Shown here: positions 18,231 to 26,993 of the stretch, piece by piece
Layout: every line of letters starts with the position of its first letter
How positions within the stretch are numbered: position 1 is the stretch's first letter
Source of the DNA: Ilumatobacteraceae bacterium
GTDB lineage: Bacteria > Actinomycetota > Acidimicrobiia > Acidimicrobiales > Ilumatobacteraceae
Direction of reading: 5' to 3'
Assembly (NCBI GenBank): GCA_022843125.1
Contig: JALHOG010000028.1
Span: 1 to 59,702, forward strand
DNA length: 59,702 nucleotides
Position numbers and translations under genes: made by a program
Notes under the pieces: model-generated
The model's input: only the letters and a program-made list of their open reading frames with translations
Told to the model about the DNA's origin: nothing
Databases searched by the model: none

Positions 18231-20204
18231 ATGACGCCCCCGGTGCTCTGGACCCCGCCCGCCGACGCTCGCACGTCGACCCGTCTCGGCGAGTTCCTGA
18301 CGTACTGCGAACAGCGCTCCGGTCACACGTTCGTCGACTACGACGCGTTGTGGAACTGGTCGATCGACGAGGGATTGGAGGAGTGCTGGGCTGCAGTCTG
18401 GGACTTCTTCGATGTGCGGGCCTCGACGCCGTACGAACGCGTTCTCTCCGAGCGGGTGATGCCCGGCGCACGTTGGTTCGAGGGTGCCCGCCTCAACTAT
18501 GCCGAGCACGCGCTGCGCGCGGCCGATGCACGCCGCGACGAGATCGCGATCGTGGCTCGGAGCCAGACCCGCGATCGTGTCGAGGTCACGTGGGCCGAGC
18601 TGACCGAGCAGGTGGCCAGGGCGCGCGCTGGGCTGCAGCGGCTCGGGGTGGGCCGTGGCGACCGTGTCGCGGCGTACCTGCCCAACGTTCCCGAGACCAT
18701 CGTCGGGTTCCTCGCAGCGTGCAGCCTCGGTGCCACCTGGACCTCGTGCGCGCCCGAGTTCGGCGTGCAGGCCGTGCTCGATCGCTTCACACAGGTGGAG
18801 CCCACCGTGCTGCTCGCGGTCGAGGGTTACCGCTACGGCCGGCACGCGGTGTCGCGGCTCGACGAGCTGGCTGCGATTCGCTCCGGCCTGCCGAGCCTGC
18901 GCCACACCGTCGTCGTGCCGCACCCCGACGCTCCCGTCAGCACCGGTGTGCTGTCGTGGGCGGAACTGACGAGCGAGATCGCGCCGCTCGACTTCGAACA
19001 GGTTCCAGCCGACCATCCGCTGTACGTCCTGTACTCCTCGGGGACGACGGGTCTGCCGAAGCCGATCGTGCACGGGCACGGCGGCGTGTTGCTCGAGCAC
19101 CTGAAGGTGATGGGGCTGCACGCCGACATGCGATCCGACGACCGGTTCTTCTGGTTCACCACCACCGGTTGGATGATGTGGAACTACCTCGTGTCGGGAC
19201 TCCTCCACGGTGCCCGGCTCGTGCTGTTCGACGGCGACCCGGGCCACGACGGGCCGATGACGCTCTGGCAGCTCGCCGCCGACGAGGGCGTCACGTGGTT
19301 CGGGGTCGGCGCGCCGTTCATCACTGCGTCCCGCAGGGCGGGTATCACCCCGGGTGCGCAGCTCGACCTCTCGCAGCTGCGGGCGGTCGGCTCGACGGGG
19401 GCGCCGCTCCCGGCTGAGGGGTTCCGATGGATCTACGACGCCGTCGCTCCCGACGTGCTGCTCTCGCCGATCTCGGGTGGCACCGACATCTGCTCGGCGT
19501 TCGTGGGGGGCAGCCCGATGACGCCGGTCTGGGAGGGGGAGATCCCGTGCAGTTACCTCGGCTGCGCCGTCCGTGCGTTCGACGAATCCGGTCAGCCGAT
19601 CGTGGGTCGGACCGGCGAGCTCGTCGTCACCCAACCGATGCCGTCGATGCCGGTCGGCTTCTGGAACGACCCTGATGGCCGGCGCTACTCGTCCGCCTAC
19701 TTCGAGGACTTCCCGGGTGTCTGGCGCCACGGCGACTGGATCACGATCACCGAGCGCGGGAGCTGCGTGATCACCGGTCGTTCCGACGCCACGCTGAATC
19801 GAGGCGGCGTCCGCGTCGGGACCGCCGAGATCTATCGGGTCGTCGAGGCATTGGAGGGTGTCGATGACAGCCTCGTCGTCCACCTCGAATCTCCCGACGC
19901 CGACGATCCTGGCACGCTCGTGCTGTTCGTCGTGCTGGGCGCCGGTGAGACGATGGGGCCAGCGCCGGACGATCCCGTGCGCGCCCGAATCCGCGCCGGA
20001 CTACGTACGGGTCTGTCGCCTCGCCATGTGCCCGACGAGGTCCATCAGGTGCCGGCCATCCCCACCACGCTGAGCGGCAAGAAGCTGGAGCTTCCCGTGA
20101 AGAAGATCCTGCTCGGGGCCGATCCGGATGCCGTGGCGAGCCGCGGGGCGCTCAAGGATCCCGCTGCGCTCGAACCCTTCGCCGAGATGGCTCGCAACCG
20201 CTAA
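18231..20204 (+). CDS. Acetoacetyl-CoA synthetase
   Basis: A 657-aa ANL-superfamily ligase of the length typical for acetoacetate-CoA ligases. The family-specific N-terminus is recognisable (WTPPADARTSTRLGEFLTYC, later WFEGARLNYAEH). The AMP-binding P-loop YSSGTTGLPKP starts at residue 268, A5-like motifs surround GGTDICSAF, and the C-terminal hinge and lysine region is TLSGKKLELPVKKIL. It activates acetoacetate to acetoacetyl-CoA with ATP, feeding ketone-body or polyhydroxybutyrate-type carbon metabolism. ATG 18231 gives the family N-terminus; longer frames add unrelated residues. It diverges from the dienelactone hydrolase by 55 bp. Confidence 0.9.
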   Translation: MTPPVLWTPPADARTSTRLGEFLTYCEQRSGHTFVDYDALWNWSIDEGLEECWAAVWDFFDVRASTPYERVLSERVMPGARWFEGARLNYAEHALRAADARRDEIAIVARSQTRDRVEVTWAELTEQVARARAGLQRLGVGRGDRVAAYLPNVPETIVGFLAACSLGATWTSCAPEFGVQAVLDRFTQVEPTVLLAVEGYRYGRHAVSRLDELAAIRSGLPSLRHTVVVPHPDAPVSTGVLSWAELTSEIAPLDFEQVPADHPLYVLYSSGTTGLPKPIVHGHGGVLLEHLKVMGLHADMRSDDRFFWFTTTGWMMWNYLVSGLLHGARLVLFDGDPGHDGPMTLWQLAADEGVTWFGVGAPFITASRRAGITPGAQLDLSQLRAVGSTGAPLPAEGFRWIYDAVAPDVLLSPISGGTDICSAFVGGSPMTPVWEGEIPCSYLGCAVRAFDESGQPIVGRTGELVVTQPMPSMPVGFWNDPDGRRYSSAYFEDFPGVWRHGDWITITERGSCVITGRSDATLNRGGVRVGTAEIYRVVEALEGVDDSLVVHLESPDADDPGTLVLFVVLGAGETMGPAPDDPVRARIRAGLRTGLSPRHVPDEVHQVPAIPTTLSGKKLELPVKKILLGADPDAVASRGALKDPAALEPFAEMARNR

Positions 20205-20209
20205 CGCGC

Positions 20210-23149
20210 TCACACCGCCTGGGCGGCGGCGAATCCGAAGATGAGGAGTTCGGCTTCGTCGGCGGGGACCGGGCGTGCGATCAGGTAGCCCTGGGCCCGT
20301 TCACAACCTCGCGCCCGCACGAACTCCAGGTGCTCGCTCGTCTCGATACCCTCGGCGACCACTTCGAGCCCGTGTGAGCGCCCGATCGCCAGGACGGCAT
20401 CGACGACGCTCGCGTCGGTCGGGCTGGTGCTGGCCTCCGCCACGAAGCTGCGATCGATCTTGATCGAGTCGATCGGCAGGTGCCGGAGATGATTCATCGC
20501 CGAGTAGCCGGTGCCGAAGTCGTCGATCGACACGCGGACGCCACGCTCCCGCAGTGCCGTCAGGCTGGCGACGGCTCGATCGAGATCGCCGAGCAGATGG
20601 GTCTCGGTGAGCTCGACCTCGAGCATGGTCGGGTCGGCGCCGGTCCGGTCGAGCGCCGAGGCGATGTCGTCGACCAGGTTGCCCTCCATGAGGTGCCGTC
20701 CCGAGATGTTGACGGCGAGCCGGAGCTGGTCGTCGCGTCGGCGCTCCCGCCACGATGCCAGTCGCTCGCAGCAGCGTTCGATGACCCAGCGATCGAGCTC
20801 GATGATGAGCGACGATCGTTCGGCGACCGCGATGAAGTCGGCTGGCTGCACCAGACCGTAACCGGGGCGGTTCCACCGAACGAGTGCCTCCGCGCCGTCG
20901 ATCCGGTTGGTGCGGAGATCGATGATCGGCTGCAGGTGCAGCGCCAGTTCGCCGGCGGGGATCGCCCGCCGGAGGGCCAACTCCAGCTCCACCTCGTTCG
21001 CTACAGCGGCTTGGAGCGAGCGGTCGAAGATCTCGGTCCGGCCCTTGCCGCGGTGCTTGGCCTGGTACAGCGCGCTGTCTGCCTCGCTGAGCACGACCTC
21101 GGCGCTCGCCTGACGGTCGAGCATCACCACGCCCACGCTGGCCGACAGCTTGATCAGATCCTCGCTGTTGAACGGTGCTTCGACGGCCGCGATCAAGTGG
21201 TGGCCGAGGTCTGCCATCGCCTCGGGTTCGCTGAGTCGGGTACTCACGACGATGAACTCGTCACCGCCGAGTCGGCCGACGAGGTCGACCTCGGGCACGG
21301 CGGCGCGCAACCGGCGTGCCACCTCGCGGAGTACCTCGTCTCCGGTGCCGTGGCCCCGGAGATCGTTGACGCCCTTGAATCCGTCCAGGTCGATGTAGAG
21401 CACTGCTGCAGGCAGGCCCGTCTCGACCAGTTCGCCGAGCCGTTCGATCACGGCCAAGCGATTGGGGAGCGAGGTGAGCGGGTCTCGCCGAGCCTGGACG
21501 CCGAGTTGGCGCTCGAACTCCAAGCGTTCGGTGATGTCATGGGCGATGACCACGGTGATCGGTTCGGGGCCCGTCTCGATCGTGCTGCTCGACACCAGGA
21601 CCGACCACCGCTCGTCGGAGGCTGATTGCATGGTGCCGCTGCCGCTGAGGACGGACAGGTAGTCGTGGATCGAGCGTCCCGTCTGGAGTTCCTCCGGGAT
21701 CTGCGTGAGCCGTTGGCTCGCGTCGTTCGCGCTGAGGATCGTCCCACTGTCGTCGATCGTCCAGATCGCGTCGGCGGCCCGCGCGACGATCGCCGAGGCC
21801 AACTGCTCGCTCCGCAGCAGCTGAGCGGTGATCGTCTGCAGGCGGAGCATCGACCCTTGCAGCGAAGCGCCCAGGGTTCCGGGCAGATCGACCGGGTGCT
21901 GGTCGTCGTCGCTGTCGGCCAGGCGTCGGATCTCCGATTCGACGTCGGCGAGCAGCGCTGTCATCTCGTTGGTCGTGCGCGTGAGGGCGCGGATGTCGTT
22001 GGTGCCGCGAACGGGTAGCGGCTTCGAGTCGATGTCACCGGCGCTGATCAACATGGCGCGACGCGTCAGCCGGCGCACTGGCACCAGCGTCGTGATCATC
22101 ATCAGCGCCACGAGCGCCAGGGTGAGGCCCGCCACCGCCACCAGGACGAGCTGAGTGCGTCCGAGATCCCGTTGGGCGCCCGCCGCGGTGTCGGCCGCAT
22201 CGGCCTGGAGTGCAGCGTGCACCGAGTCGGAGTACTCGGCCAGGTCGCGCATGTACGCGTTGTGGTTCTCCAGCAGAACAGCGATGGTCTGGATCAGGGA
22301 AGCGTCGAACGAGGCGAGGCTGAAGCTCTCGGCCTCGTCGAAGACCGTCTGCGGCACAAGATCCATGCGAGCGCTGACCGCGTCGAAGACCTCGCGTTCG
22401 TCCGGGGTCAGGAGTGATCGGTAGTACGCGGTGGCCTGCTGGTGCTGTGCCTCGGCGGCCGCCAGCCGATCGAAGCGGTCCGGATCGTCGTCGTACAGGA
22501 TTCCCTCGAGCAGCGACTTGCCGCGCTCGCCCGCTGTGTCCATCACTGCAGCCAACGGGCGCAATCGCTCCATGTCGCCGCGACCGTCGAGCAGGAGCCC
22601 GTCGTCGGCGTGCGTACCGAGCACGTGGTCGTCGGCAAGCGCTTCCGCTAGGAGAGCGTCCAGCCGGGAGAACACGGCGGCAACAGCGAGCGGATCTGTC
22701 TCCCGCCGGTCGAGGGCGACGGCGACGGCGTCGAGGTCGCGACGGATGTCTTCCAGCTCGGCGTCGAGCTCGGCCCACGCACCCGTGCGGGCGCTGCCGA
22801 ACCGGCGGGCCAGGGCGTCCAAGGCGGCGTCGAGCTGGACGTCGTTGTCGGCCTCGATGGCTTCGAAGTCGTAGCCGGTTGCGGTCACGACGAGCGGTCG
22901 TGGATAGCCGAGCTCATCGATCCGGGCGAGCCCCTCGGAGGTGATTCGCCCCAGGTTCTTCGGTGCGTAGACATTGGTCACGGTGCGTCGGTGCTCGATG
23001 AGCTCGGCGAGCGCCTGAGCATGCTCACGGTCGTGACGCTGGTCGTCGACCCGCTCGTCGGCGACGACGAGGAGTGCGATGAGGGGGACGAGTGCGACGA
23101 GGATCAGCCGGACCGCGAGGGAACCGATCACCGCCTGTGTACGCCGCAC
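20210..23149 (-). CDS. Membrane-bound bifunctional diguanylate cyclase/phosphodiesterase (HAMP-PAS-GGDEF-EAL)
   Basis: A 979-aa signalling protein. TM1 is at about residues 8-27, followed by a ~310-residue helical extracytoplasmic sensor of unassigned type, TM2 at about 337-357, a HAMP-like segment, a PAS domain (IWTIDDSGTILSANDAS), GGDEF, then EAL. The cyclase motif GGDEF is at residues 628-632 with preceding RLG. The EAL domain has EAL (754-756) in EALVRW, an ELTE motif, DDFGTG, the KID lysine, EGIE and the terminal GYLIARP, so both c-di-GMP synthesis and hydrolysis look possible. The start is GTG. It diverges from the M24 peptidase gene and is probably monocistronic. Confidence 0.9.
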   Translation of the reverse strand: MRRTQAVIGSLAVRLILVALVPLIALLVVADERVDDQRHDREHAQALAELIEHRRTVTNVYAPKNLGRITSEGLARIDELGYPRPLVVTATGYDFEAIEADNDVQLDAALDALARRFGSARTGAWAELDAELEDIRRDLDAVAVALDRRETDPLAVAAVFSRLDALLAEALADDHVLGTHADDGLLLDGRGDMERLRPLAAVMDTAGERGKSLLEGILYDDDPDRFDRLAAAEAQHQQATAYYRSLLTPDEREVFDAVSARMDLVPQTVFDEAESFSLASFDASLIQTIAVLLENHNAYMRDLAEYSDSVHAALQADAADTAAGAQRDLGRTQLVLVAVAGLTLALVALMMITTLVPVRRLTRRAMLISAGDIDSKPLPVRGTNDIRALTRTTNEMTALLADVESEIRRLADSDDDQHPVDLPGTLGASLQGSMLRLQTITAQLLRSEQLASAIVARAADAIWTIDDSGTILSANDASQRLTQIPEELQTGRSIHDYLSVLSGSGTMQSASDERWSVLVSSSTIETGPEPITVVIAHDITERLEFERQLGVQARRDPLTSLPNRLAVIERLGELVETGLPAAVLYIDLDGFKGVNDLRGHGTGDEVLREVARRLRAAVPEVDLVGRLGGDEFIVVSTRLSEPEAMADLGHHLIAAVEAPFNSEDLIKLSASVGVVMLDRQASAEVVLSEADSALYQAKHRGKGRTEIFDRSLQAAVANEVELELALRRAIPAGELALHLQPIIDLRTNRIDGAEALVRWNRPGYGLVQPADFIAVAERSSLIIELDRWVIERCCERLASWRERRRDDQLRLAVNISGRHLMEGNLVDDIASALDRTGADPTMLEVELTETHLLGDLDRAVASLTALRERGVRVSIDDFGTGYSAMNHLRHLPIDSIKIDRSFVAEASTSPTDASVVDAVLAIGRSHGLEVVAEGIETSEHLEFVRARGCERAQGYLIARPVPADEAELLIFGFAAAQAV

Positions 23150-23235
23150 GAAGAGTGATCGGCTCGCTGAGCATCATTCTGAAATTGAACGTCGGTGTCC
23201 AAGGGCACGCCAGGGCCGGCGCCGTCGGTCAGCGT

Positions 23236-23241
23236 TACGCT
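23236..23241 (+). promoter_or_regulatory. -10 element TACGCT, leaderless-type
   Basis: TAnnnT sits 7 nt before ATG 23249 of the M24 peptidase gene. No Shine-Dalgarno and no clear -35 are seen. Confidence 0.45.
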
Positions 23242-23248
23242 GACGGGC

Positions 23249-24352
23249 ATGTCGCACGTCCATCTCGATCGTCTGACCCGGGTGCGGGCCGCCATGACCG
23301 AGCAGGGGATCGACACGCTGCTGCTCTCCGTCGGCCACGACCTCCCGTACCTCACCGGCTACGAGGCGATGCCCCTCGAACGGCTCACGATGCTGGTGCT
23401 CCCCCGGGACGCAGACGCCACCCTGGTGATCCCCCGGCTGGAGGCCCCGCGTGTCACCGAGATGCCGGGTGTGTTCGATCTGGTGCCCTGGGGCGAAACC
23501 GAGGACCCGACGGCGATCGTCGCCGGCCTCGCCCGCGGTGCGAGCACGATCGCCGTCGGCGACCAGATGTGGGCGCGCTTTCTCGTCGAGCTGTTGCCGC
23601 AGCTCCCGGGCGCCACGTATCGCCGGGCCGTCGACGTCGTCGGCCCGCTCCGCATGATCAAGGACCGCGCCGAGATCGACGCGCTCGCCGCAGCGGGCGC
23701 CGCTGTCGACCGGATCGCCGCCGAGCTGCAGGCCGGTCGCATCCCCCTCGTCGGGCGCACCGAGGCCGACGTCTCGGCCGAGCTGTCGGCGCGCATCCTC
23801 GCCGAGGGTCACGACGTCGTGAACTTCGCGATCGTCGCGGCAGGCGAGAATGCAGCCAGCCCGCACCATCACGCGGGCTCGCGGGTGATCCGCACCGACG
23901 AGATCGTGCTGTGCGACTTCGGCGGCACGATGAACGGTTACTGCTCCGACATCACCCGGTGTGTGTTCACGGGCGACGTCGCCTCGGCCGCACCCGAGAT
24001 CGCCGATGCGTACGCGGTGCTCCACGAGGCGCAGCAGGCAGCTGTCGCCGCCGCGACCATCGGCGCCGCTTGCCAGGACGTCGATCGCGCCGCTCGTGAG
24101 ATCATCACTGCCGCCGGGTACGGCGAGTACTTCGTGCACCGGACCGGTCACGGCATCGGGATGGAAGCCCACGAGGACCCGTACATCGTCGAAGGCAACG
24201 CACGCCCGCTCGCAGCGGGTCACGCGTTCAGCATCGAGCCGGGCATCTACGTTTCCGGGCGATGGGGGATGCGACTCGAGGACATCGTGGTCGCTGCGAA
24301 CGACGGTCCGGTCCCGATGAACAGTGTCGACCACCGGCTCGTCGGTGTCTGA
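23249..24352 (+). CDS. M24-family metallopeptidase (Xaa-Pro aminopeptidase/dipeptidase type)
   Basis: A 367-aa pita-bread peptidase with a creatinase-type N-terminal domain (residues ~1-125) and an M24 catalytic domain. All five metal ligands are visible: Asp in CDFGG, Asp in CSDITR, His in GHGIGM, Glu in SIEPGIY and Glu in RLEDIV. HRTGHGIG is the canonical proton-shuttle region. It is predicted to be cytoplasmic and to cleave peptides or dipeptides with a prolyl bond. ATG 23249 is chosen because of the -10 element 7 nt upstream and the family N-terminus. It is convergent with the next gene, a lipoprotein. Confidence 0.9.
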   Translation: MSHVHLDRLTRVRAAMTEQGIDTLLLSVGHDLPYLTGYEAMPLERLTMLVLPRDADATLVIPRLEAPRVTEMPGVFDLVPWGETEDPTAIVAGLARGASTIAVGDQMWARFLVELLPQLPGATYRRAVDVVGPLRMIKDRAEIDALAAAGAAVDRIAAELQAGRIPLVGRTEADVSAELSARILAEGHDVVNFAIVAAGENAASPHHHAGSRVIRTDEIVLCDFGGTMNGYCSDITRCVFTGDVASAAPEIADAYAVLHEAQQAAVAAATIGAACQDVDRAAREIITAAGYGEYFVHRTGHGIGMEAHEDPYIVEGNARPLAAGHAFSIEPGIYVSGRWGMRLEDIVVAANDGPVPMNSVDHRLVGV

Positions 24353-24368
24353 CGCCTGACGACCAGGG

Positions 24369-25004
24369 TCATCCGGCCAGCAGCGACTCGTCTGCCGCGG
24401 GGGAGAACGACGTCAGTTCGATGCGCACGTCAGCGCCGTTGTAGCGCGCCAACAGGCCCGCGTCGATCGCGCAGTACACCAGCGTCCCTGCACCCTGCTG
24501 CGCCGGGACGACGACGTCGGCGCAGGTTGCGCTGACACCGGCGATCGTCTCGGTCCGACCTGTCGTGGCGCCGATCGAACGTCCGGCCTCGAGCGACAGC
24601 CGTGCCGCTGCGCTGCGCCCCCAGAACTCGTGGGTGATGTTGAGGTTGCTGATCCGGGTCTCGTCGAAGCCGGTGGTGCACTCGACATCGCCGGAGAAGC
24701 AGGTGCGAGTCGTCGACCCGTTCCGCAGGTACTCGACGGTGCCGATCACCGTGCGACGCCGGTCACCCGACTGCACGACGGTCGCGGCGGTCGCGGTACC
24801 CGTCGAGGTGGGCGTGATCTCGTAGGTCGCTGTGAAGGTCGCCGACTCGCCCCGGCCGAGACGTTCGACCACGGCAGCCGCCACGGGGTCGTTCGGGAGT
24901 GTCGGCGGAGCAACGAGGGTGGGGCGCTCGCCCGTCGCGCACGCCGACAGCACAGCGGCACACGTGATCACGAGCGTGGCGACATGGCGTGTGCGGCCTG
25001 GCAT
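24369..25004 (-). CDS. Secreted lipoprotein of unknown function
   Basis: A 211-aa protein with a signal peptide and lipobox LSAC (C22), so it is expected to be lipid-anchored outside the membrane. The mature part is beta-rich and contains four further cysteines (TCFSGDVECTTG; TCADVV; VYCAID) that could form two disulfides. No family is recognised. ATG 25004 has a -10-like TAGCCT 9 nt upstream. It diverges from the membrane-protein gene at 25117. Confidence 0.7.
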   Translation of the reverse strand: MPGRTRHVATLVITCAAVLSACATGERPTLVAPPTLPNDPVAAAVVERLGRGESATFTATYEITPTSTGTATAATVVQSGDRRRTVIGTVEYLRNGSTTRTCFSGDVECTTGFDETRISNLNITHEFWGRSAAARLSLEAGRSIGATTGRTETIAGVSATCADVVVPAQQGAGTLVYCAIDAGLLARYNGADVRIELTSFSPAADESLLAG

Positions 25005-25013
25005 GGAGCGATC

Positions 25014-25019
25014 AGGCTA
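25014..25019 (-). promoter_or_regulatory. -10 element TAGCCT, leaderless-type
   Basis: TAnnnT on the minus strand, 9 nt before ATG 25004 of the lipoprotein gene. Confidence 0.4.
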
Positions 25020-25103
25020 CGCCGGTCGCCCCGCAGCCGGGCGCGATCAGCGAGGGCCCGACGAGCGCCTGCGATCGGAGAGGTGGAGCGTCCGGCCAAG
25101 CGT

Positions 25104-25109
25104 TACCCT
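25104..25109 (+). promoter_or_regulatory. -10 element TACCCT, leaderless-type
   Basis: TAnnnT on the plus strand, 7 nt before GTG 25117 of the membrane-protein gene. It faces away from the divergent element at 25014-25019. Confidence 0.42.
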
Positions 25110-25116
25110 CCGAGCC

Positions 25117-26004
25117 GTGATCCGCCTCGACGCCGCCACCGTGCTGCTCCAATGGGCGGCCGGCGGCATGGCGTTCTGCTGGTTCACGACCCGTCGACGC
25201 CAGGTCGGCCTCGGTTACGGCTGGCTGCTGCGAGGCACGTACGGCTTGATGGCCGTCGGCGCTGCGGCGATCGGCTTCCGGTACGGCGTCATCCCGGTCC
25301 GGGAGGCGGCCTCCGTGCTCACTGCCCTCGCCTGCGTCGTCGGCCTCGTCGTGTCGGTGGTCCGCCGCCGGGCCGGCGTGAGCGGCCAGGAGGCAGACCA
25401 CGATCGGCGCAGCGCTCGGGTCGCCGCGATGACCGGCATCGATCGAGACGTCGCCGATCGCACTGCAGATGACCAGGCGACAGGAGCTCGACGTGGAGAG
25501 TTCCCGCCGTGGCTCGACCTCGTGCCGGTGGCGTTCGCCGTCGTCGGCCTGGTGGTCGCTGCGATCGATGCGGCGCCTGATGGGGCGTACGACACCGGGC
25601 TGTCGGTGTTGCGCACGCTCGTCGGGGCGGCATTCCTCGGCGCGGTCACCGACGCGATGCTGCTCGGCCACTGGTACCTCGTCCAACCCGGGCTTCCGCG
25701 CCGGCTGTTGAACGAACTCGTTGCGGCGTTGGGCTGGCTGTGGCCGATCGAGGTGGCTGCGCTCCTGCTGCCCGTCGGCATGGTGAGTGTCTGGACCGGA
25801 TCGGTGGATGACGGGTGGAACGGCACGCTCGGATGGTTCTGGGCGGCGTGTGCGATCACGACGATCGTGCTCGTGTTCGTGACCCGGGCAGCGCTCAAGG
25901 AACGGCAGTACTCCGCGGTCATGGCGGCGACCGGGCTGCTGTACCTCGCGATCCTCACGGCGTTCGGTACCGACATCGTCGCCCGCGCCGTTCTCGACAC
26001 CTGA
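25117..26004 (+). CDS. Polytopic membrane protein of unknown function
   Basis: A 295-aa protein with about eight hydrophobic segments in two groups, separated by a charged loop at about residues 88-128 (Arg/Asp-rich). A GHWYLVQPGL segment after the fifth helix is distinctive and resembles conserved uncharacterised actinobacterial membrane proteins. No transporter or enzyme signature is recognised. GTG 25117 is selected from the -10 element 7 nt upstream; longer frames antisense to the lipoprotein are rejected. It is 47 bp upstream of the Ku gene on the same strand, but Ku may have its own start site. Confidence 0.72.
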   Translation: MIRLDAATVLLQWAAGGMAFCWFTTRRRQVGLGYGWLLRGTYGLMAVGAAAIGFRYGVIPVREAASVLTALACVVGLVVSVVRRRAGVSGQEADHDRRSARVAAMTGIDRDVADRTADDQATGARRGEFPPWLDLVPVAFAVVGLVVAAIDAAPDGAYDTGLSVLRTLVGAAFLGAVTDAMLLGHWYLVQPGLPRRLLNELVAALGWLWPIEVAALLLPVGMVSVWTGSVDDGWNGTLGWFWAACAITTIVLVFVTRAALKERQYSAVMAATGLLYLAILTAFGTDIVARAVLDT

Positions 26005-26051
26005 TCGTTCCGCACGTTCGGAGCCGGCGCGAATGGGGCATGATGGTGGTC

Positions 26052-26987
26052 ATGGCGCGACCCGTCTGGACCGGCACGATCAGCTTCGGGTTGGTCGCGA
26101 TCCCCGTGAAGCTGTTCCACGCAGTCCGCCGTCAGAGCGTGTCGTTCAACCAGCTCGACGATCGCACGATGGCGCGCATCAAGTACAAGAAGGTGTCGGC
26201 GCTCGACGGCGAGGAAGTGCCCGAGGAGCACATCGTCAAGGGCTACGAGGTAGCGAAGGATCGGTACGTGATCGTCGATCCCGACGAGCTCGAACCCTTC
26301 ATGCCGTCGGCGACGAAGACCGTCGAGCTCGAGGAGTTCGTCGACCTCGACGAGATCGACCCGGTCTACTTCGATGCCGCCTACTACGTCGCGCCTGGCA
26401 CCGCCGCCAAGCCGTACGTCCTGCTCGCACGGGCGATGGAGGAGAGTGGCAAGGTCGGTATCGGCCGTTTCGTGATGCGAAACAAGCAGTACACCGCCGC
26501 GATCCGGGCTGAGAACGGCAGGCTGCTGATGTCGACCCTCGCGTACGCCGACGAGGTGATCGATCCCGCCGAGATCGACGAACTCGACGGCCTCGACGAC
26601 ATCGACGTGTCGGCCAAGGAGATCGCGATGGCCGGATCACTGGTCGAGTCGCTCGCCGCGACGTTCCAACCCGAGCGGTACCGCGACGAGTATCGCGAGC
26701 AGGTGCTCGACCTCATCCAGATGAAGGCGGAGGGCCAGGAGCTCACCGCCCCGGAAGCACCGGTCGAGAAGCCCAAGGTCGTCGACCTCATGGCGGCACT
26801 CGAGGCCAGCGTGCGGGCCGCCAAGGAGGCCCGCGGCCGGCACCCCGCCGCTGCGAAGTCGGCTGCGCCGCCCGCCGAGAAGACGGCAGCGAAGAAGACG
26901 GCAGCGAAGAAGACCCCTGCGAAGAAGACCGCGGCGAAGAAGGTGCCGGCGAAGAAGGCGGCCACACCGAAGCGGAAGTCGGCCTAG
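26052..26987 (+). CDS. ku: Ku homodimer protein of bacterial NHEJ
   Basis: A 311-aa Ku. It begins with the family N-terminus MARPVWTGTISFGLVAIPVKL; the ring-forming core runs to about residue 250 and includes VPEEHIVKGYEV and KQYTAAIR. The last ~60 residues are a Lys/Ala repeat tail (AAKKT units), a form common in actinobacterial Ku and thought to aid DNA-end binding and sliding. ATG 26052 is preferred; a CATGAT element lies 7 nt upstream. The downstream LigD-polymerase gene starts 7 bp after the stop, so the two form an NHEJ operon. Confidence 0.95.
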   Translation: MARPVWTGTISFGLVAIPVKLFHAVRRQSVSFNQLDDRTMARIKYKKVSALDGEEVPEEHIVKGYEVAKDRYVIVDPDELEPFMPSATKTVELEEFVDLDEIDPVYFDAAYYVAPGTAAKPYVLLARAMEESGKVGIGRFVMRNKQYTAAIRAENGRLLMSTLAYADEVIDPAEIDELDGLDDIDVSAKEIAMAGSLVESLAATFQPERYRDEYREQVLDLIQMKAEGQELTAPEAPVEKPKVVDLMAALEASVRAAKEARGRHPAAAKSAAPPAEKTAAKKTAAKKTPAKKTAAKKVPAKKAATPKRKSA

Positions 26988-26993
26988 CCCGGC

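Noticed and set aside
26878..26962. AAG-rich tandem repeat in the Ku gene as a separate repeat element
   Set aside because: It is the coding sequence of the normal Lys/Ala-rich Ku tail.
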